From assembly GCA_023105745.1 (NCBI GenBank), contig JALGQZ010000013.1:9543105-9607104 (forward strand): a stretch of DNA of 64,000 nt, written 5' to 3'. The notes beneath the pieces were generated by a model that was not told where the DNA came from, made no database searches, and saw nothing but the letters and a program-made list of their open reading frames with translations. Made by a program: the position numbers and the translations under genes. The stretch is from Austropuccinia psidii. Lineage: Eukaryota; Basidiomycota; Pucciniomycetes; Pucciniales; Sphaerophragmiaceae. Shown piece after piece: positions 10,864-23,035 of the stretch; the first letter of the stretch is position 1, and each line of letters opens with the position of its first letter.

Positions 10864-11944
10864 TGTGAGCCTTAGAGGTAATTTCATATACCCAACAGAC
10901 CACAAATACAAAAATAACTTATTAATATAAATAAAATAAATTTATTTATATTATTAAAATAAAAATCAAAATATAAATATATAAAAAAATTATATTGAAA
11001 ATCAAAATTAATTACAATTTAAAAATAAAAATACATTAAATTTTGTAAGTATAAAATTACATTTATAGTTGAAAAAATTAAGTAAAAATGAAATTTTAAC
11101 AAAATTGTGAAAAAATAAATAAGTTTGGAAAAAAGTTAAATAAAAATTATTATAACTTTTTATTCAATAAATAAACACATAAAAATTATTTCACCATTGG
11201 ATTCCTCATAAAAAATCAGGTGGGGTCACCTCTGAGTGAAATTCTTGTAACTCAACTCTAAATAAGCTTAAATTAAGTTTTTAGTATTTTCAATACAAAA
11301 GTTGAAGATCCTCAAAACCTTAATTTCATTCACACCACATGTGGTGTTAACCATCAAAATTTGTGTTAAAATTGAGGTGTTGTGTTTAGTTTAGAAGTTA
11401 TGAGGAATTGAAGTATTTTCAATTGAATTCAATTGAAATGTCAAAATGTGCGTGTGTATTACATAAGTGAACTTTGATTTACATATGAGGTGTCAATTAT
11501 TACTGTATTGTACTGTACAATTGAATTGCATTACATATGTAAATTCTAAGTATAATACATGATGACGAATTAAAAGAAAAATAAATTGGAAAGATTAAAT
11601 TTGGGGGGGAAAAGGAACTCCAGCTCTAAGGGGGAGCTAGACCCACAAACTCCTTGCTGCAGGCGTGGGATGTCAAAATTCACGCAAAAGTTCATCACTT
11701 TTGGCCTGGAATTGAGTTACAGGGTCTGTGGACTCAATTGATGATGAGGTTTTGATACCAACTGGGGTAATTTTAGCTGTTGCCAAGAGGGTAAAACTAC
11801 CCTTAAGATAAAACCATCATAGTAAAAACATATTTGACTGGTTTCTACGTCTCTGACACACATTCTGACGTGTTTTGGAGGCTCTAGGCCTGGTATTGCT
11901 ATAGTAATGGCTGATTTAAGGGTCTAAAATGGCTAAAAATGGCT
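10864..11944 (+). repeat. Gypsy-2 3' LTR, truncated
   Basis: It matches the first 1081 bp of the 5' LTR with scattered substitutions and then stops at GGCTAAAAATGGCT, where the sequence changes to Gypsy-1 pol. About 748 bp of LTR are missing. Confidence 0.92.
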
Positions 11945-14900
11945 CCTCTGAGTCTCCTTCCTTATTTGTGACTCACCATACTAGGTATATGGTTGAGCTC
12001 CCTTCCTTCCCAAGCTTTGAATGGGACTTTCTAGTCATTGATACTCCCAAGGGAGAAGACCTCATATTGGGCTTTGACTTTCTCAATCATTTTCATCCTT
12101 CTATTGATATGAGGCAAGGGCTGATCACTATTAATCCTGATCATTTGGACTATTCTGATCCTTCTAATTCTTTCTGTAATGACTTTTCCTCTGCCAAATC
12201 ATGTGCAGCTCTGGTTGGTGATTCTAGAACACCATCATTTCCGTCTTCTGTCCATATTCCTCCCCTTAATTCCCCACAGTCATTACTATCTCCTAGAGCT
12301 GAAGTCTTCAAAGAGATTCAAGATGTTGGAGAAGATAATTCTGTATCTTCACTTCACCTCTTATTTGGGAATATGGACCTTCCTCCTTCATCTTATCATG
12401 ACTCCCTGGAGGAGTTGTGGGATGAAGAGGAAGAGCCAGAAGAAGTAGAAGACGTGATGAAGGTTGTTCCTTCTGTCTATCACCAATACTTGGATGTATT
12501 CTCCAAGGTGAAATCAGAGAAACTTCCTCCTCACCGTGCCTGTGATCATCATATTGAGCTGGAGGGGTCCCTACCTCCAGTTGGGGTGATCTACTCTTTA
12601 TCCAAACAAGAGTCAGATACACTCCGGGCCTACATTTCTGAGAATGTAGAGAAAGGTTTCATCCGGCCAAGCTCCTCTTCAACAGGAGAACCTGTTCTTT
12701 TTGTCAAAAAGAAAGATGGTGGCCTCCATTTGTGTGTTGATTACCTCAAACTCAATGCTGTTAGTAGGAAGAACAAGTATCCTGTTCCTCCTATGAATCA
12801 GCTTGTCAATGTCTTTAATGGTTCTTCTATCTTCTCCAATATTGATTTGCGTGGTGCATATAACCTGCTCAGAATCAAGGAGGGTGATGAACATTTGACT
12901 TGCTTTAGAGCTAAATATGGCAGTTATGAGTACTTGGTTATGCCATTTGGGCTCACCAATCCTCCTGCTTCTTTTCAAAATCTTGTCAATGATATCTTTC
13001 AAGATCTTCTTGATCTTTATGTTGTGGTTTATTTGGATGACATTATGGTCTTTTCCAAATCTGAGGAAGAACATGTCACTCATGTGTCCACTGTTATTTC
13101 CAGACTCCGAGCCAATAACCTTTTTGCTAAGTCGTCCAAATGCCTATTCCATGTTTCTAGTGTGGAATATCTTGGTTATGTAGTTTCTTCCGAAGGCATC
13201 AAGATGGACCAAGCAAAAGTCAAGCAAATTCTAAATTGGCCGCCTCCAAGAAACCTCAAGGCTCTCCATTCTTTCCTTGGCTTTGCCAACTTCTACTGCC
13301 GTTTCATCAAGAATTATTCAAAGAAGATCAGTTCACTCACCAGTTTCCTCAAGAAAGATTCCTGTTTTCCCCTCAATGAGGAAGCTCTCAGTCAGTTTCA
13401 CCAACTCAAAGAGGCTTTCACCATCGCTCCAATCCTTTCCCACTTCAATCCTTCTCTACCCCCCATTGTAGAGACCAATGCATCAGATTATGCCTTGGGT
13501 GCTGTACTGAGTCAGGTCTCTGATTCAGGAAAACATCCCATTTAATTCAACAGCCGCAAGCTTATCCCAGCAGAACCCAATTACTAAATTCATGACAAGG
13601 AACTCCTTGGTATAGTCTGGGCTCTCAAGCACTGGAGGGCTTTCCTTCTTTTGCTGTCTTCCCCTTTTGAAGTTCTCACCAATAACTCTTCCCTTCAATA
13701 CTTCATGTCTTCAAAAGTACTCACTTGCCATCAAGCCCATTGGTCTGAATTACTTTCTGAATTTCATTTCTCAATCAATTACTGCCCTGGCCACCTAGCT
13801 ACTCTTCCGGATGCCTTATCACGTCGGGACAACGTTTATCCAGAGAGGGGGGAGGATCTCATCAGCAAGAATCCAATGAATCTTCAGCAAATCATTAAGC
13901 AAGATGAAGTTCAACCCTCAAAGTTTTTTGCAGTAAAGGTGGAATCTTTTTCAAATTTGATTGATTCAATCCAGAAGAAATTATGGCAAGATCCCCAGTA
14001 CAGAAGTATACTTGAAGATTTGGGTAAAGGTAAATCTGTCCAGGATTATTCTCTTGATTCCTCTTCCCAACTTCTTCTCTTCAAAGATTGGATGGTAGTC
14101 CCAAATGACTCCACAATTCAACTTAGTATTCTTCAAAAGCGTCACAATTCTCCTCTAGCTGGCCACCCTGGCCAAGAGAAGACTCTCAAACTTGTCAAGT
14201 GGGATTTCCACTGGTCCGGCATGACTCAATTTATCAAGGACTATGTTTCATCCTGTCAACAGTGTTCAAGAAACAAGAATATTCACCACAAGAAGTTTGG
14301 ATTCCTCAAACCTCTCCCAATTCCAAATGGTCCTTGGATTTGTCTTTCAATGGGCTTCATCACTCAACTGCCGCTGTCCAATTCCTTTGATTCAATCCTG
14401 GTCATAGTGGATAGATTCTCAAAAATGGCCGTTTTTATTCCAACAATGTCTTCAATCACTTCCCTGGATTTGGCCCATTTATTCATCAAGAATATCTTTT
14501 CAAAGCATGGCCTTCCGTTAAGCATTGTCAGTGATAGAGGTTCACTCTTTGTTTCTTCTTTTTGGACCAATCTTTGTCAGCAGCTCAAGATTTCAAGAGA
14601 CTTGTCAACTGCTTACCATCCAGAAACTGATGGACAGACAGAGAGGTTAAATCAGATACTAGAACAGTATCTTTGGATGTATGTCAGTTATCATCAAGAT
14701 GATTGGAACAACTGGCTCCCTCTGGCTGAATTTGCCTACAATAATTCTGATCACTCTTCAACCAAGCAATCCCCATTTTTCACTGTTTATGGAAGAGATC
14801 CACAATTTGATTCAGTTCACATCACTCAAGATACTCCTGCTGGAAAGTTATCAACAAAAATCCAATCAGTACAGCAAGATGTCAAGAGAGAACTTGAAGA

Positions 14901-15417
14901 TTCCATAAACCGGTTTAAGAGGTATGCAGATAAAGGTAGAGCAAGTCCACCTGTTTTCAAACCTGTTGACATGGTATGGCTTTCTTCCAAGAATATCAAA
15001 TCAACCAGACCCACCAAAAAACTATCCGAAAGATGGTTGGTTCCCTTTCCAATCTTGAAGAAAGTCAGTTCTCATGCTTATCACCTCAAGCTTCCATCTC
15101 AATGGAAATCTATCCACCCAGTCTTCCATATCTCCCTTCTGGAACCAGTCAAGACATCAACAATCCCAAATTGGCATCAAGAGCCTCCTCCTCCAATTAC
15201 CATTGATGAAGAGGAGGAATGGGAAGTCTCTCAAGTACTGGATTCAAAGCTCAAGAGGAGAAAGTTATGGTATCTGGTGGAATGGAAAGGTTTCAGTCAA
15301 GACCCAGAAAGATCCACCTGGGAACCAGCCAAAAACCTCAAGAATTGTCCTGATCTTGTCAAAGATTTCCATTCTTTGTATCCTGACAAGCCAGGGCCAA
15401 ATTCTTCAAAAGCTTGA
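11929..15417 (+). pseudogene. Gypsy-1 pol: protease remnant, RT, RNase H, integrase, chromodomain
   Basis: True pol sequence starts at 11945; the ATG at 11929 and the next codons come from the Gypsy-2 LTR but are in frame. The order is the C-terminal half of the protease (DLILGFDFL), RT with YLDD at 13030-13041, RNase H, HHCC and DDE integrase, and a chromodomain at about 15205-15390 (WEVSQVLDSK...YLVEWKGF...STWEP). TAA stops lie at 13543 and 13585 in one otherwise continuous frame. Catalytic positions are altered: RNase H TDAS reads TNAS (Asn at 13477), and the first integrase Asp reads Gly (14353). The chromodomain would guide integration to modified histones. The copy is inactive. Confidence 0.92.
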
Positions 15418-16194
15418 TCTTTTGTGGTGCTTGGTGGGGAGAGGAACTACCAAAAGTAAGTCCCACTCCTGGTATGCACCTTTAGGGGTATTCTACTCTT
15501 CTTTGTTGTAAGCATCACCTTGGCCACTCTGTGAGCACTTTGCAATTTGGACACAGATTCGTTGGTCTGGCTTTCAACATCAATTCCAAAATTATGGCCA
15601 TTTTTCACTTGGGAAAATGGACCATTCACTTTCATTTTCCTTTCCAAGTTTTCCAATTCAAGACATTCCTTCATCAAATTTATATTCTTCTTTATGGCAC
15701 TGGCGGGATTGGCAACTTCTAAAAGTAAGTTCCTCTCCTGGTGTGCACTTCCCTGAGGGGTCTACAATCTTTTCAAAACATCACCTTGGCCACTCTGTGA
15801 GCACCTGGCATCAAACTCTTTATTCCAGGTCCTTGGCCACTTTCAAATCAACCATCAAAATTTGTGATGAAGATTGGATCCCCCTTCAAAATTTTTCTTT
15901 TTTTTATTTTCCTTTTCTGTTTCTTTATCTTTACTTTTCTTTAAAATTTCTTTTATTTTAATCTTTATGCCAAAATTCTACGTAAAATTCAATCCTTCAA
16001 CATTTTCAAGCCAAATGTCAAGAGAAGACTACGTCAACCTCAATTCATATACCAACATTGTCATCAGTTCAAAATTTTCTTTTCAAGATCAAAATACCTC
16101 TGGAACCCCTCTGTCCAATCGGTCTCAACAGCCTCAACAGGCTTCTACCTTATCTTGGTGCTCAGGAGCTCACCATTCAAGGTAGGGGGGGTAC
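15418..16194 (+). repeat. Gypsy-1 3' non-coding tail with a duplicated segment
   Basis: The tail has no gene. Two segments of about 110 bp, 15432-15550 and 15702-15815, are similar. Both contain AAAAGTAAGT, a CTCCTGGT-TGCAC block and an identical 26-bp stretch (15513-15538 and 15779-15804). The purine run GGTAGGGGGGG at 16181-16191, just before the LTR at 16195, is the polypurine tract. Confidence 0.75.
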
Positions 16195-17840
16195 TGTCAC
16201 AGCCACGAGTTTGACCCTCCTCCTTGGTGGTTGCGGCAATCCAACCTGGAGGCAAGTTGGGGCCAATTGGTCACATCATATCTTTTATGGACAATTGGCC
16301 CCCTTGGGTGTTCCATGGCACCCACGCCATAACACTTTCCAATGGCCATTTCATGGCCTCAGGCCATATCCTGCCGCCATTGGCCTTTTTGGCCAATTCC
16401 TACTTCACCAACCCCCAGGCCTTCATCTTTGATTTTGCGCCTGGGGGGTCATTTTATCTTCTAGGGGCCTCCAGGCCCCCTAGCCCTCATCCTTGGATTT
16501 AGGGCCACCCCCTTCATTATTGGGGTTTTGGCCTAAATGGCCTTTTTGGGCCATTTAGGCCCCCTACGGCTCCTACGGCCCATGGGCTGTGATTCACGGT
16601 CCACGGTCCGTAGGCCATTTAGGCCCCTTTTGGCCTAATCAAATGAGGCCAAAAGGGGCCGGCCACCTAGGTCCCAAACCACAATTGGGCCCACCTGAGC
16701 CATTTTTGGCCACCATTTCCTTGGACCCAAAGATGACCAAAAACCTCATGGACACCATTTTGGCCATAAATCCCGTAGGACCCAATTTTGGCCATGGACC
16801 ACCATGGACCAATAGTTTAGCCATGGCCTCTGGCAACCATCAGAGGCCACCAGATCAGCTCAGTCCGCCTTTCCCCTCAACTTCAGGGGATTTCTTCCTT
16901 TCCTTCATACCATCCGTACTCAAGGTTGCAGGCATGGTGCATATAGGGTATTATATACCATTATGCACCATTTTTGCTCAGCAATCCAATGGTGATGCTT
17001 TCAGGATCCAATTTCACCTTCCCAACTCAAGGTCTCAAATCCCAACGCCCATTTCGAAGGAGGATTAATCAGCTCATCAGTCTGACAAGTTATGGTGGCA
17101 ATCAGAAGATTCTTCAAGGATCCCAACCACCTGTATCTGCAGGAGTTGGGTTGGCACAATTCATTCAGGATTATTCATGGGCAATTCTCAAGAGGTATTA
17201 CATTATTTCAATCAGTTGTCAAGGCATCAAGTATTCAATACTCCTTTGGACAACTCAATTCATCTGTACAGGCCTCATTCAATCAACCTGTATGGTCTTG
17301 GCCCAATCGGGTCATTTCATATTCCACTGTGGTAATTCCATCACACAGTTCAAATTTCAAGATGGCCAGAACTGTATTTCCCGATCCGGACAATACAGCC
17401 ATTGATCCACCTTCCAGGATCAATCTTTCAGTTTTCACATATACCGGCTACCTTTCATCACCTGGGGACTTTTTCCCCAGTTAATTAATATATTGGATTT
17501 CCTTTTATTCTTATTTTCTTTGACCTTATAAAAGCTAATACTGATAATCTTAAGTCAGTCATTAGCACCCTTTCTCTTTCCTTTCCTCGCCTGTCAGTGG
17601 ATATTGGTGGTCATATCCTTTACTAATTCCATTGTTCTTTCTGGCAGGTTGAAACAGTGAATTGAGGATTCACTTGGTTGGCTTTCTTTTATCTTTGGCC
17701 TCTGGCTTCATTCTTATTATTATTTGTTATCTTTGGCATATTTGTCCTTTCTCTTATTCCTGCTTAAGAAATATATTCCATAGTATTTCTTATCATCTTT
17801 TGGAGCCCTCCAAGTGAGCTCTTGATTCCTGAGTTCCAGG
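16195..17840 (+). repeat. Gypsy-1 3' LTR, lacking its last ~37 bp
   Basis: It starts TGTCACAGCC. Bases from 17212 on match the window start. It ends at CCAGG (17840), where the 5' LTR continues to TGTGACA, so the terminus and any target-site duplication are lost. The 5' part (about 16200-16850) is much more GC-rich than its surroundings, with many GGCC and TTTGGCC motifs. ATTATATACC near 16950 could be a TATA element. Confidence 0.88.
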
Positions 17841-20180
17841 TCCTTTCAAAACAAATATTTCTTATTGATAAGAAGACTCACTCCATTACCACATTTCAAT
17901 AAGTATGAAGATACTTACAAAGAACTTACTTACTTGAATGAAAGAGTATTTTTAACTAAATATGAAAGATTCATTTTGATAACTCAATACAATATTTAAT
18001 TCAATTTTTCAAGCTAAAAGAGCTCATCAAAACCTTTGGATTCAGATGATGAAGTGCTTTTTGGTTGTTGCCATAAATCAAGTTGTAAGTATGACATCAT
18101 GAGTTATCTTACTGGATATCATTTACTAACAGATATTTTCCTTCCAAATACAGGAAAATATTTATTTCTCAGCTTCATTCAGTTTGATCTCCAAGCTCTC
18201 AATGAAACTGACCCTTTATAATAATTTGAATAATGATGTCAAAATTTATTGTTTTATCAAGTTATGCTATTGTACATTATAATAGAATTGTATTTAAGTG
18301 ATGAATATTTAAAGATAACATCAAAAATATTTTTCATGAAAGCTTTTTTACTCTCTCACATCATTTTATTTCCTGGAATGAAGATTATTTACAATCTTGA
18401 AATGATATATCCCATAATAATTAGTTCAACCAAAGTCATTTCAAAAGCCACAACTTGATTAAGACTGAAAAACCCAATATTGGAAAGCTCTAATTAGGAT
18501 TCATTTCAAAATTTAAATTAAATAATCTTCATTCATCAATTCTTTAAGTTTTTCAAAAATTATTCAGCAGATCCATGGGTCATATTTAATTAAAATTTCA
18601 AATCCTACTTGTGATATTACAAACCCTCATGAAGCAAAAACTTGAATTGACAAGAGAAAATTATCAAATTATGAGTATTTATATATAAATATCCATTTTT
18701 AATGAATAATATATACTCCCTATTAATATTTTTCCAGTCATTCATGTAAAATATCAATAAAAAAATTATATTGAGATCTTGAAGATATTGGATATTAATA
18801 TTACACAAAGAGTCTTTCCAATAAAAAAAATGTAGAGAAAAATTTTAATAAAGTCCATGAGTACAGAAATGTTTATGAAAGCTAAGGATCATAGCTTTAA
18901 AATGTTATATCAACACTCTTGAGATTCTGTAAAGTGACTTTTGATTCACATTCTTGAAACCTCTCAGTTCATTTCTCAAGTATTAATTACAAAAATTTCA
19001 AAATAAATTTATTTGAGTTATTATGTGGGAATTAAAACCAATAATTGAAAAATATTTATCCTGGATTGGTATTTTCTCACATTAATGCCTTTTGATAGCT
19101 GGTTTTTATGAAGGATTAAGATAAATAACAAAACAATCATATGTTGAGTACATTTTTACATGGCCTATGTTTGGAGGAATCAGATGATAGAAATATTGAG
19201 ATATAAGGCCAAACGTATCATTGGTATATTACTAGGGAGAAGATAAATTATTATTAAATCTGATTTTGTGACCTTTCAAATACCCTGCTTTGAGATTCAC
19301 AAATATAGATGAATATCTTGTACCCTCTAGTTTTGAAAAATGGATATTAATAATATATATATTCCTTTACTAAGGTTTATTAATTCACAATCATCACTAC
19401 TAAAATAAAATATTCCATTCTTTAACTCAATTTTATCTTGAAAAAGACTATTCGTATGAAGAATGAGGGACTTTCATGTCTCAATATATAAAATTTCTTG
19501 GACTTCAAATAATCTTAAAGGAAATAAACAGTAAGATTTTGAGTTGCATTTCCATTAAAAATAAAAAATATAAATTTTCACATTATTGAGAATTATTCCT
19601 ACATTTTGAGGAGGGGGATACAAAACCCCAAGGATCTCATGTGGAATTTAAACTTTCTCCTGAAGATATTGAAGTTTTGGAGTAATCCTATCTTATTATG
19701 AATTTGAAGTATAGTGTATTTAGCTACTACTGTGGTCTCATCCTATGCAATAATTCAAAAAATTAAATATCATTCTTAAGTTGGAGCCTTTTACAGTAAC
19801 ATATATTATGCTTTTGAAAAAATAAGCTTAGATATAGAAATAGCCATATGATGCTAGAAGACATGGCCTTTTTTAAAAATCAGTCTTGCTTATATTTTGA
19901 ACTACCAATAATGGCCAAACGATAATCAGGGTTTTAAGCTGGAATTTGGAGGCTTGCAGGTGTGGATTTTTTTCTTCCAAATATTCTATTGTAGAATTTC
20001 AATTTCAATTCATGTTGAAGCCTATTTCCAACTTATTTCCTATTTCATTTTCCAAATGCAACGTCTGCTTTCAGCTGTAGCCATTTCTCTCATGGTGTTT
20101 GAGTTGGCAATGGATTCTCTCACTCCACATGGACTTTAAACAAACAAATTTTAATTATAAAACCACATTAAAGATATTGA
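17841..20180. other. AT-rich stretch without a recognised gene
   Basis: I see no gene I can support. Short frames such as 18036-18221 look random. The region lies upstream of the Copia relic at 20.2 kb and probably includes its decayed LTR and gag; a purine run GAGGAGGGGGA occurs near 19609. Confidence 0.5.
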
Positions 20181-20189
20181 ACAACAAGA

Positions 20190-22568
20190 CAACATGAAAG
20201 TAGATAAGCTAATTTCAGACAATGGATCTACATTCAAAAATAATGATATCCTAACTTTCTTTCCTTTTTAAAGGAATTAATCCCCTCACATCCAGCCCCT
20301 ACACTCAAGAGAAAAACCCCTTTTCTGAGGGGGTAACCAGACCACTGGCACTTAACAACTAAGGCCTAGATCTCACTTACTGGGCTTCAGGAGCACACAC
20401 TTCTGTTTACTGAGAGAAATTAACTCCTCACAAATCCCTAAAATTTGAAACACAAATCTTTAAGTGGCATAAGAAATATCCATCATTAATATTTCTATAC
20501 CCATTTGGATGCAAAGAAATATATCTGAATAATTTTGCTAAAAATGAATTCAGAATAAGAGCAGTGGCAGGCATCTTTCTTATCTATGGGGAGTGTAACT
20601 GAATGTTTTTCAGCTTAGAATTGGAGACAAGAAAAGTCAGAATCACCTATAACTTTGAATTAAATGATTCCTCCCTTCCGAGTACTAAATGCAAAATTAA
20701 TTATGACAAAACTGAATAATCTGTTATTTGTGGAACCTTATAAGTCCCAATCAGTCATAAAATTATCCCTGATGACACCAGAACACCCTCCCAAGAGTTT
20801 GAAAATATGAAAATTGTCCCAGTTCATAGAAGAAAGGATAATGAAGCTTCCATCCCAAATTTAAATTGGCAAACAATACTCCTTGTCAATAGAAAGGCTA
20901 TAAATGTACAACTGAACCTACTAAAAACAACATAGAGGTAATAGGTAAAATTTAACCCATAAAGATACTTTAAAAGCCTTGTTGACCTAAATACTTGGCC
21001 AACTTTTATCTAACTAATCTGCCTGACCCAAAATCTTACTCCCAAGATATTCACAACCTGAAAGCCACACAATGGTCAAATAAAATTGATAGAAAACTTT
21101 ATGAAATGAAGACACACCAACTATGGTCCCCTTGTGATCAAATAAAGTCTAATGATCCTCTTACTACTACCTGAGTTTTCAAAAAGCAAAAAGATGAAAA
21201 TGGAAACCTTAATAAATATGAAGGAAGACCTTTTTTTCAGAATTTCGAAGCAAGAATATTCGTTAGAGGTTCAATCAGGGCAAGGGAATAGAATAAAATT
21301 CTTTATTATCTCCTACTAGAAAACTAGTCTCCCTCAAAATCCTACCTACTTTCTTTCACAAACTTGGATTTCAGGTCAATCAAATGGATGTACAATGTGC
21401 ATTTCTTAATGGAATCCGTGAGAAAATATTCTGGTTTTTTGACCTGATTTTTTCAAAGATTATAGAACACTGTGGAAATTTCATTAATAATTTTATGGGC
21501 TCAATCAAAGCGCACAATTCTGGAATAAGGCTCTAAATGATGCTTTGGCTAAAAATAGACTCATTCCTAATAAACCCAATTATTGTTTATACTGCCAATC
21601 AAGTCATAACAAAAGTATTTGGATTTTTTCCCACATAAATTACTTAATATTTTGTGGCTTTGAGAATGAATAATTCAAAAAAAATATCAAGATTTTTCTT
21701 TACATGGAAGATTTTGGAACAGTGAGATATGCACTAAGAATCAGGATCACCCGATATACTAAAGTTATATCCATGATTAAAAACAAATTGATTCACCAAA
21801 TCTTATCTGAATGAAATCTCCAAATTTCAAGAACATTCTCAGCCCCTCTTGTTGGAAATATAAACAACCTGAAATCCAGTAAAAATGAACCATTTCAAGA
21901 TCTGCTTTTCATTAGTGTCATTCCATTGTTCTGCTTCAATACTTAGTTCTAGGAACTTTTCCAGACTTAGCCTTTGGCCTTTCATTCATGTAACAGTTCA
22001 TTTGATCCTCTTCAGTAATAAATTTTAATTCTTTCAAACACATTCTAAATATATATTCAAAACCACAAATTCAACATTACAACTTGGTTAAAATAATCTT
22101 CAACAAAATTTGAAAACCATTGTAGGTTTTTCTGATTCTGACTTGGGATGATCAAAAAGATGTACATCATTCTTTAAATCCCTAATTTACTACCAAGGGA
22201 CTTCTTGTTGTAACTTTAAAAGTCAAAAAACATTTTAACTATCTTCAGCTGTAGTGTAATACAATGCATTTAAAGTATGTAAGAAAGACTTATTATGAAT
22301 AAAGGAGCTCATTCAAAAGATTTCAAAAATCATGTGTACTGGAAAATGTTACTCCAAAAATCAGAGTGCAATTGATATTGCCTCCATTAATATTTACCAC
22401 AAAAGCATCAGACCCATGAGCTTGAGGTTAAATTTACAAGGCCTCATCAATAAGTCAGAAATTAGACTCAAAAATTTTCCAAAAACTGAAATGGTGGGTG
22501 AATCTGTGAACAAACATTTCCTGATTCACATAATAAAAAACAACCTCAAAAAAGTCTTTGTGAATTAA
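20190..22568 (+). pseudogene. Very decayed Ty1/Copia pol relic
   Basis: Fragments in Copia order are readable in changing frames. An integrase core appears near 20200-20330 (LISDNGSTFKNN, then SSPYTQEKNPFSE). Next come GLDLTYWA near 20366 and a PFGCK-like block near 20500. RT fragments lie near 21180-21800 (WVFKKQKDENGNLNKY, NQMDVQCAFLNG, TVRYALRIRIT). An RNase H end is at 22350-22560 (NQSAIDIAS, KHFLI). Stops and frameshifts are frequent. It is far older than the three other Copia copies here and is not the same family. Confidence 0.75.
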
Positions 22569-23026
22569 TATAACAATTACCCTTTAAGACAAGGTATTGG
22601 AAAACCTCAATTCTGACTGTTCTCTATCTTCCATGACCCATCACAACAGCTTTCCTAGGAACAACATTAAAACTAACCAACTCTGTAATAAATTATGTTA
22701 CAACATCCATTATATCTCTTTTCTATGTCATAGGTCATAAACCTGCTTTATTTACTATTTAATGAGGAGTCATTGTATTACTAGAATCCCTCATGTAGTA
22801 CTTCTCTCCATTTCTTTTTCCTAACAGGCTTTTTTTTACTCCCCTCTACATTGTACTTGTTGGACTATTTACTCCTGTCAATATCTTTCCTAAAACGTTT
22901 TCTGCCACTCCCCTCTTCATTTTACTGACTGTAATTTTGACTCCTGTCAATCTCTTTCTCAAGAGAATTATCTTTTATTAGTTCAACATATGTTAACTGT
23001 CTTAGATGAATTACATGTTATTGATG

Positions 23027-23035
23027 CAGGAGGAG
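23027..23035 (+). promoter_or_regulatory. Possible polypurine tract of the Copia relic
   Basis: GCAGGAGGAG is followed by TGTTGAG, the usual arrangement at the start of a Copia 3' LTR, about 460 bp after the RNase H end. The LTR itself could not be delimited because no second copy is visible. Confidence 0.4.

Larger units (their letters stand above)
2648..11944 (+). mobile_element. Gypsy-2: Ty3/Gypsy element with a 1.83-kb LTR, nested in Gypsy-1
   Basis: The element is bounded by a full 5' LTR (2648-4476) and a truncated 3' LTR (10864-11944). It encodes an intron-containing ORF1, an overlapping ORF2 (capsid, CCHC, protease-like) and a pol with RT, RNase H, integrase and a chromodomain-like end. 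The LTR length is confirmed independently by a solo LTR of exactly 1829 bp with a target-site duplication at 31309-33137. The 3' LTR lost about 748 bp, so no target-site duplication can be read here. Pol carries stops, frameshifts and a small deletion. Confidence 0.93.
1..17840 (+). mobile_element. Gypsy-1: Ty3/Gypsy chromovirus, partial, nested and broken
   Basis: A retrotransposon runs from an LTR cut by the window start to a truncated 3' LTR. In order it holds LTR end, leader, gag, pol (protease remnant, RT, RNase H, integrase, chromodomain), a non-coding tail, a polypurine tract and the 3' LTR. The LTR termini are TGTCACA and TGTGACA. Gypsy-2 is inserted in gag at 2648. A deletion at 11944/11945 removed the rest of the zinc knuckle and the protease active site. 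Pol has two stop codons and altered catalytic residues, so this copy cannot move by itself. The C-terminal chromodomain identifies the chromovirus branch. Confidence 0.92.

Noticed and set aside
16058..17484. Several plus-strand frames of 90-160 codons
   Set aside because: They lie in the Gypsy-1 tail and 3' LTR, overlap each other, and have no recognisable domain.
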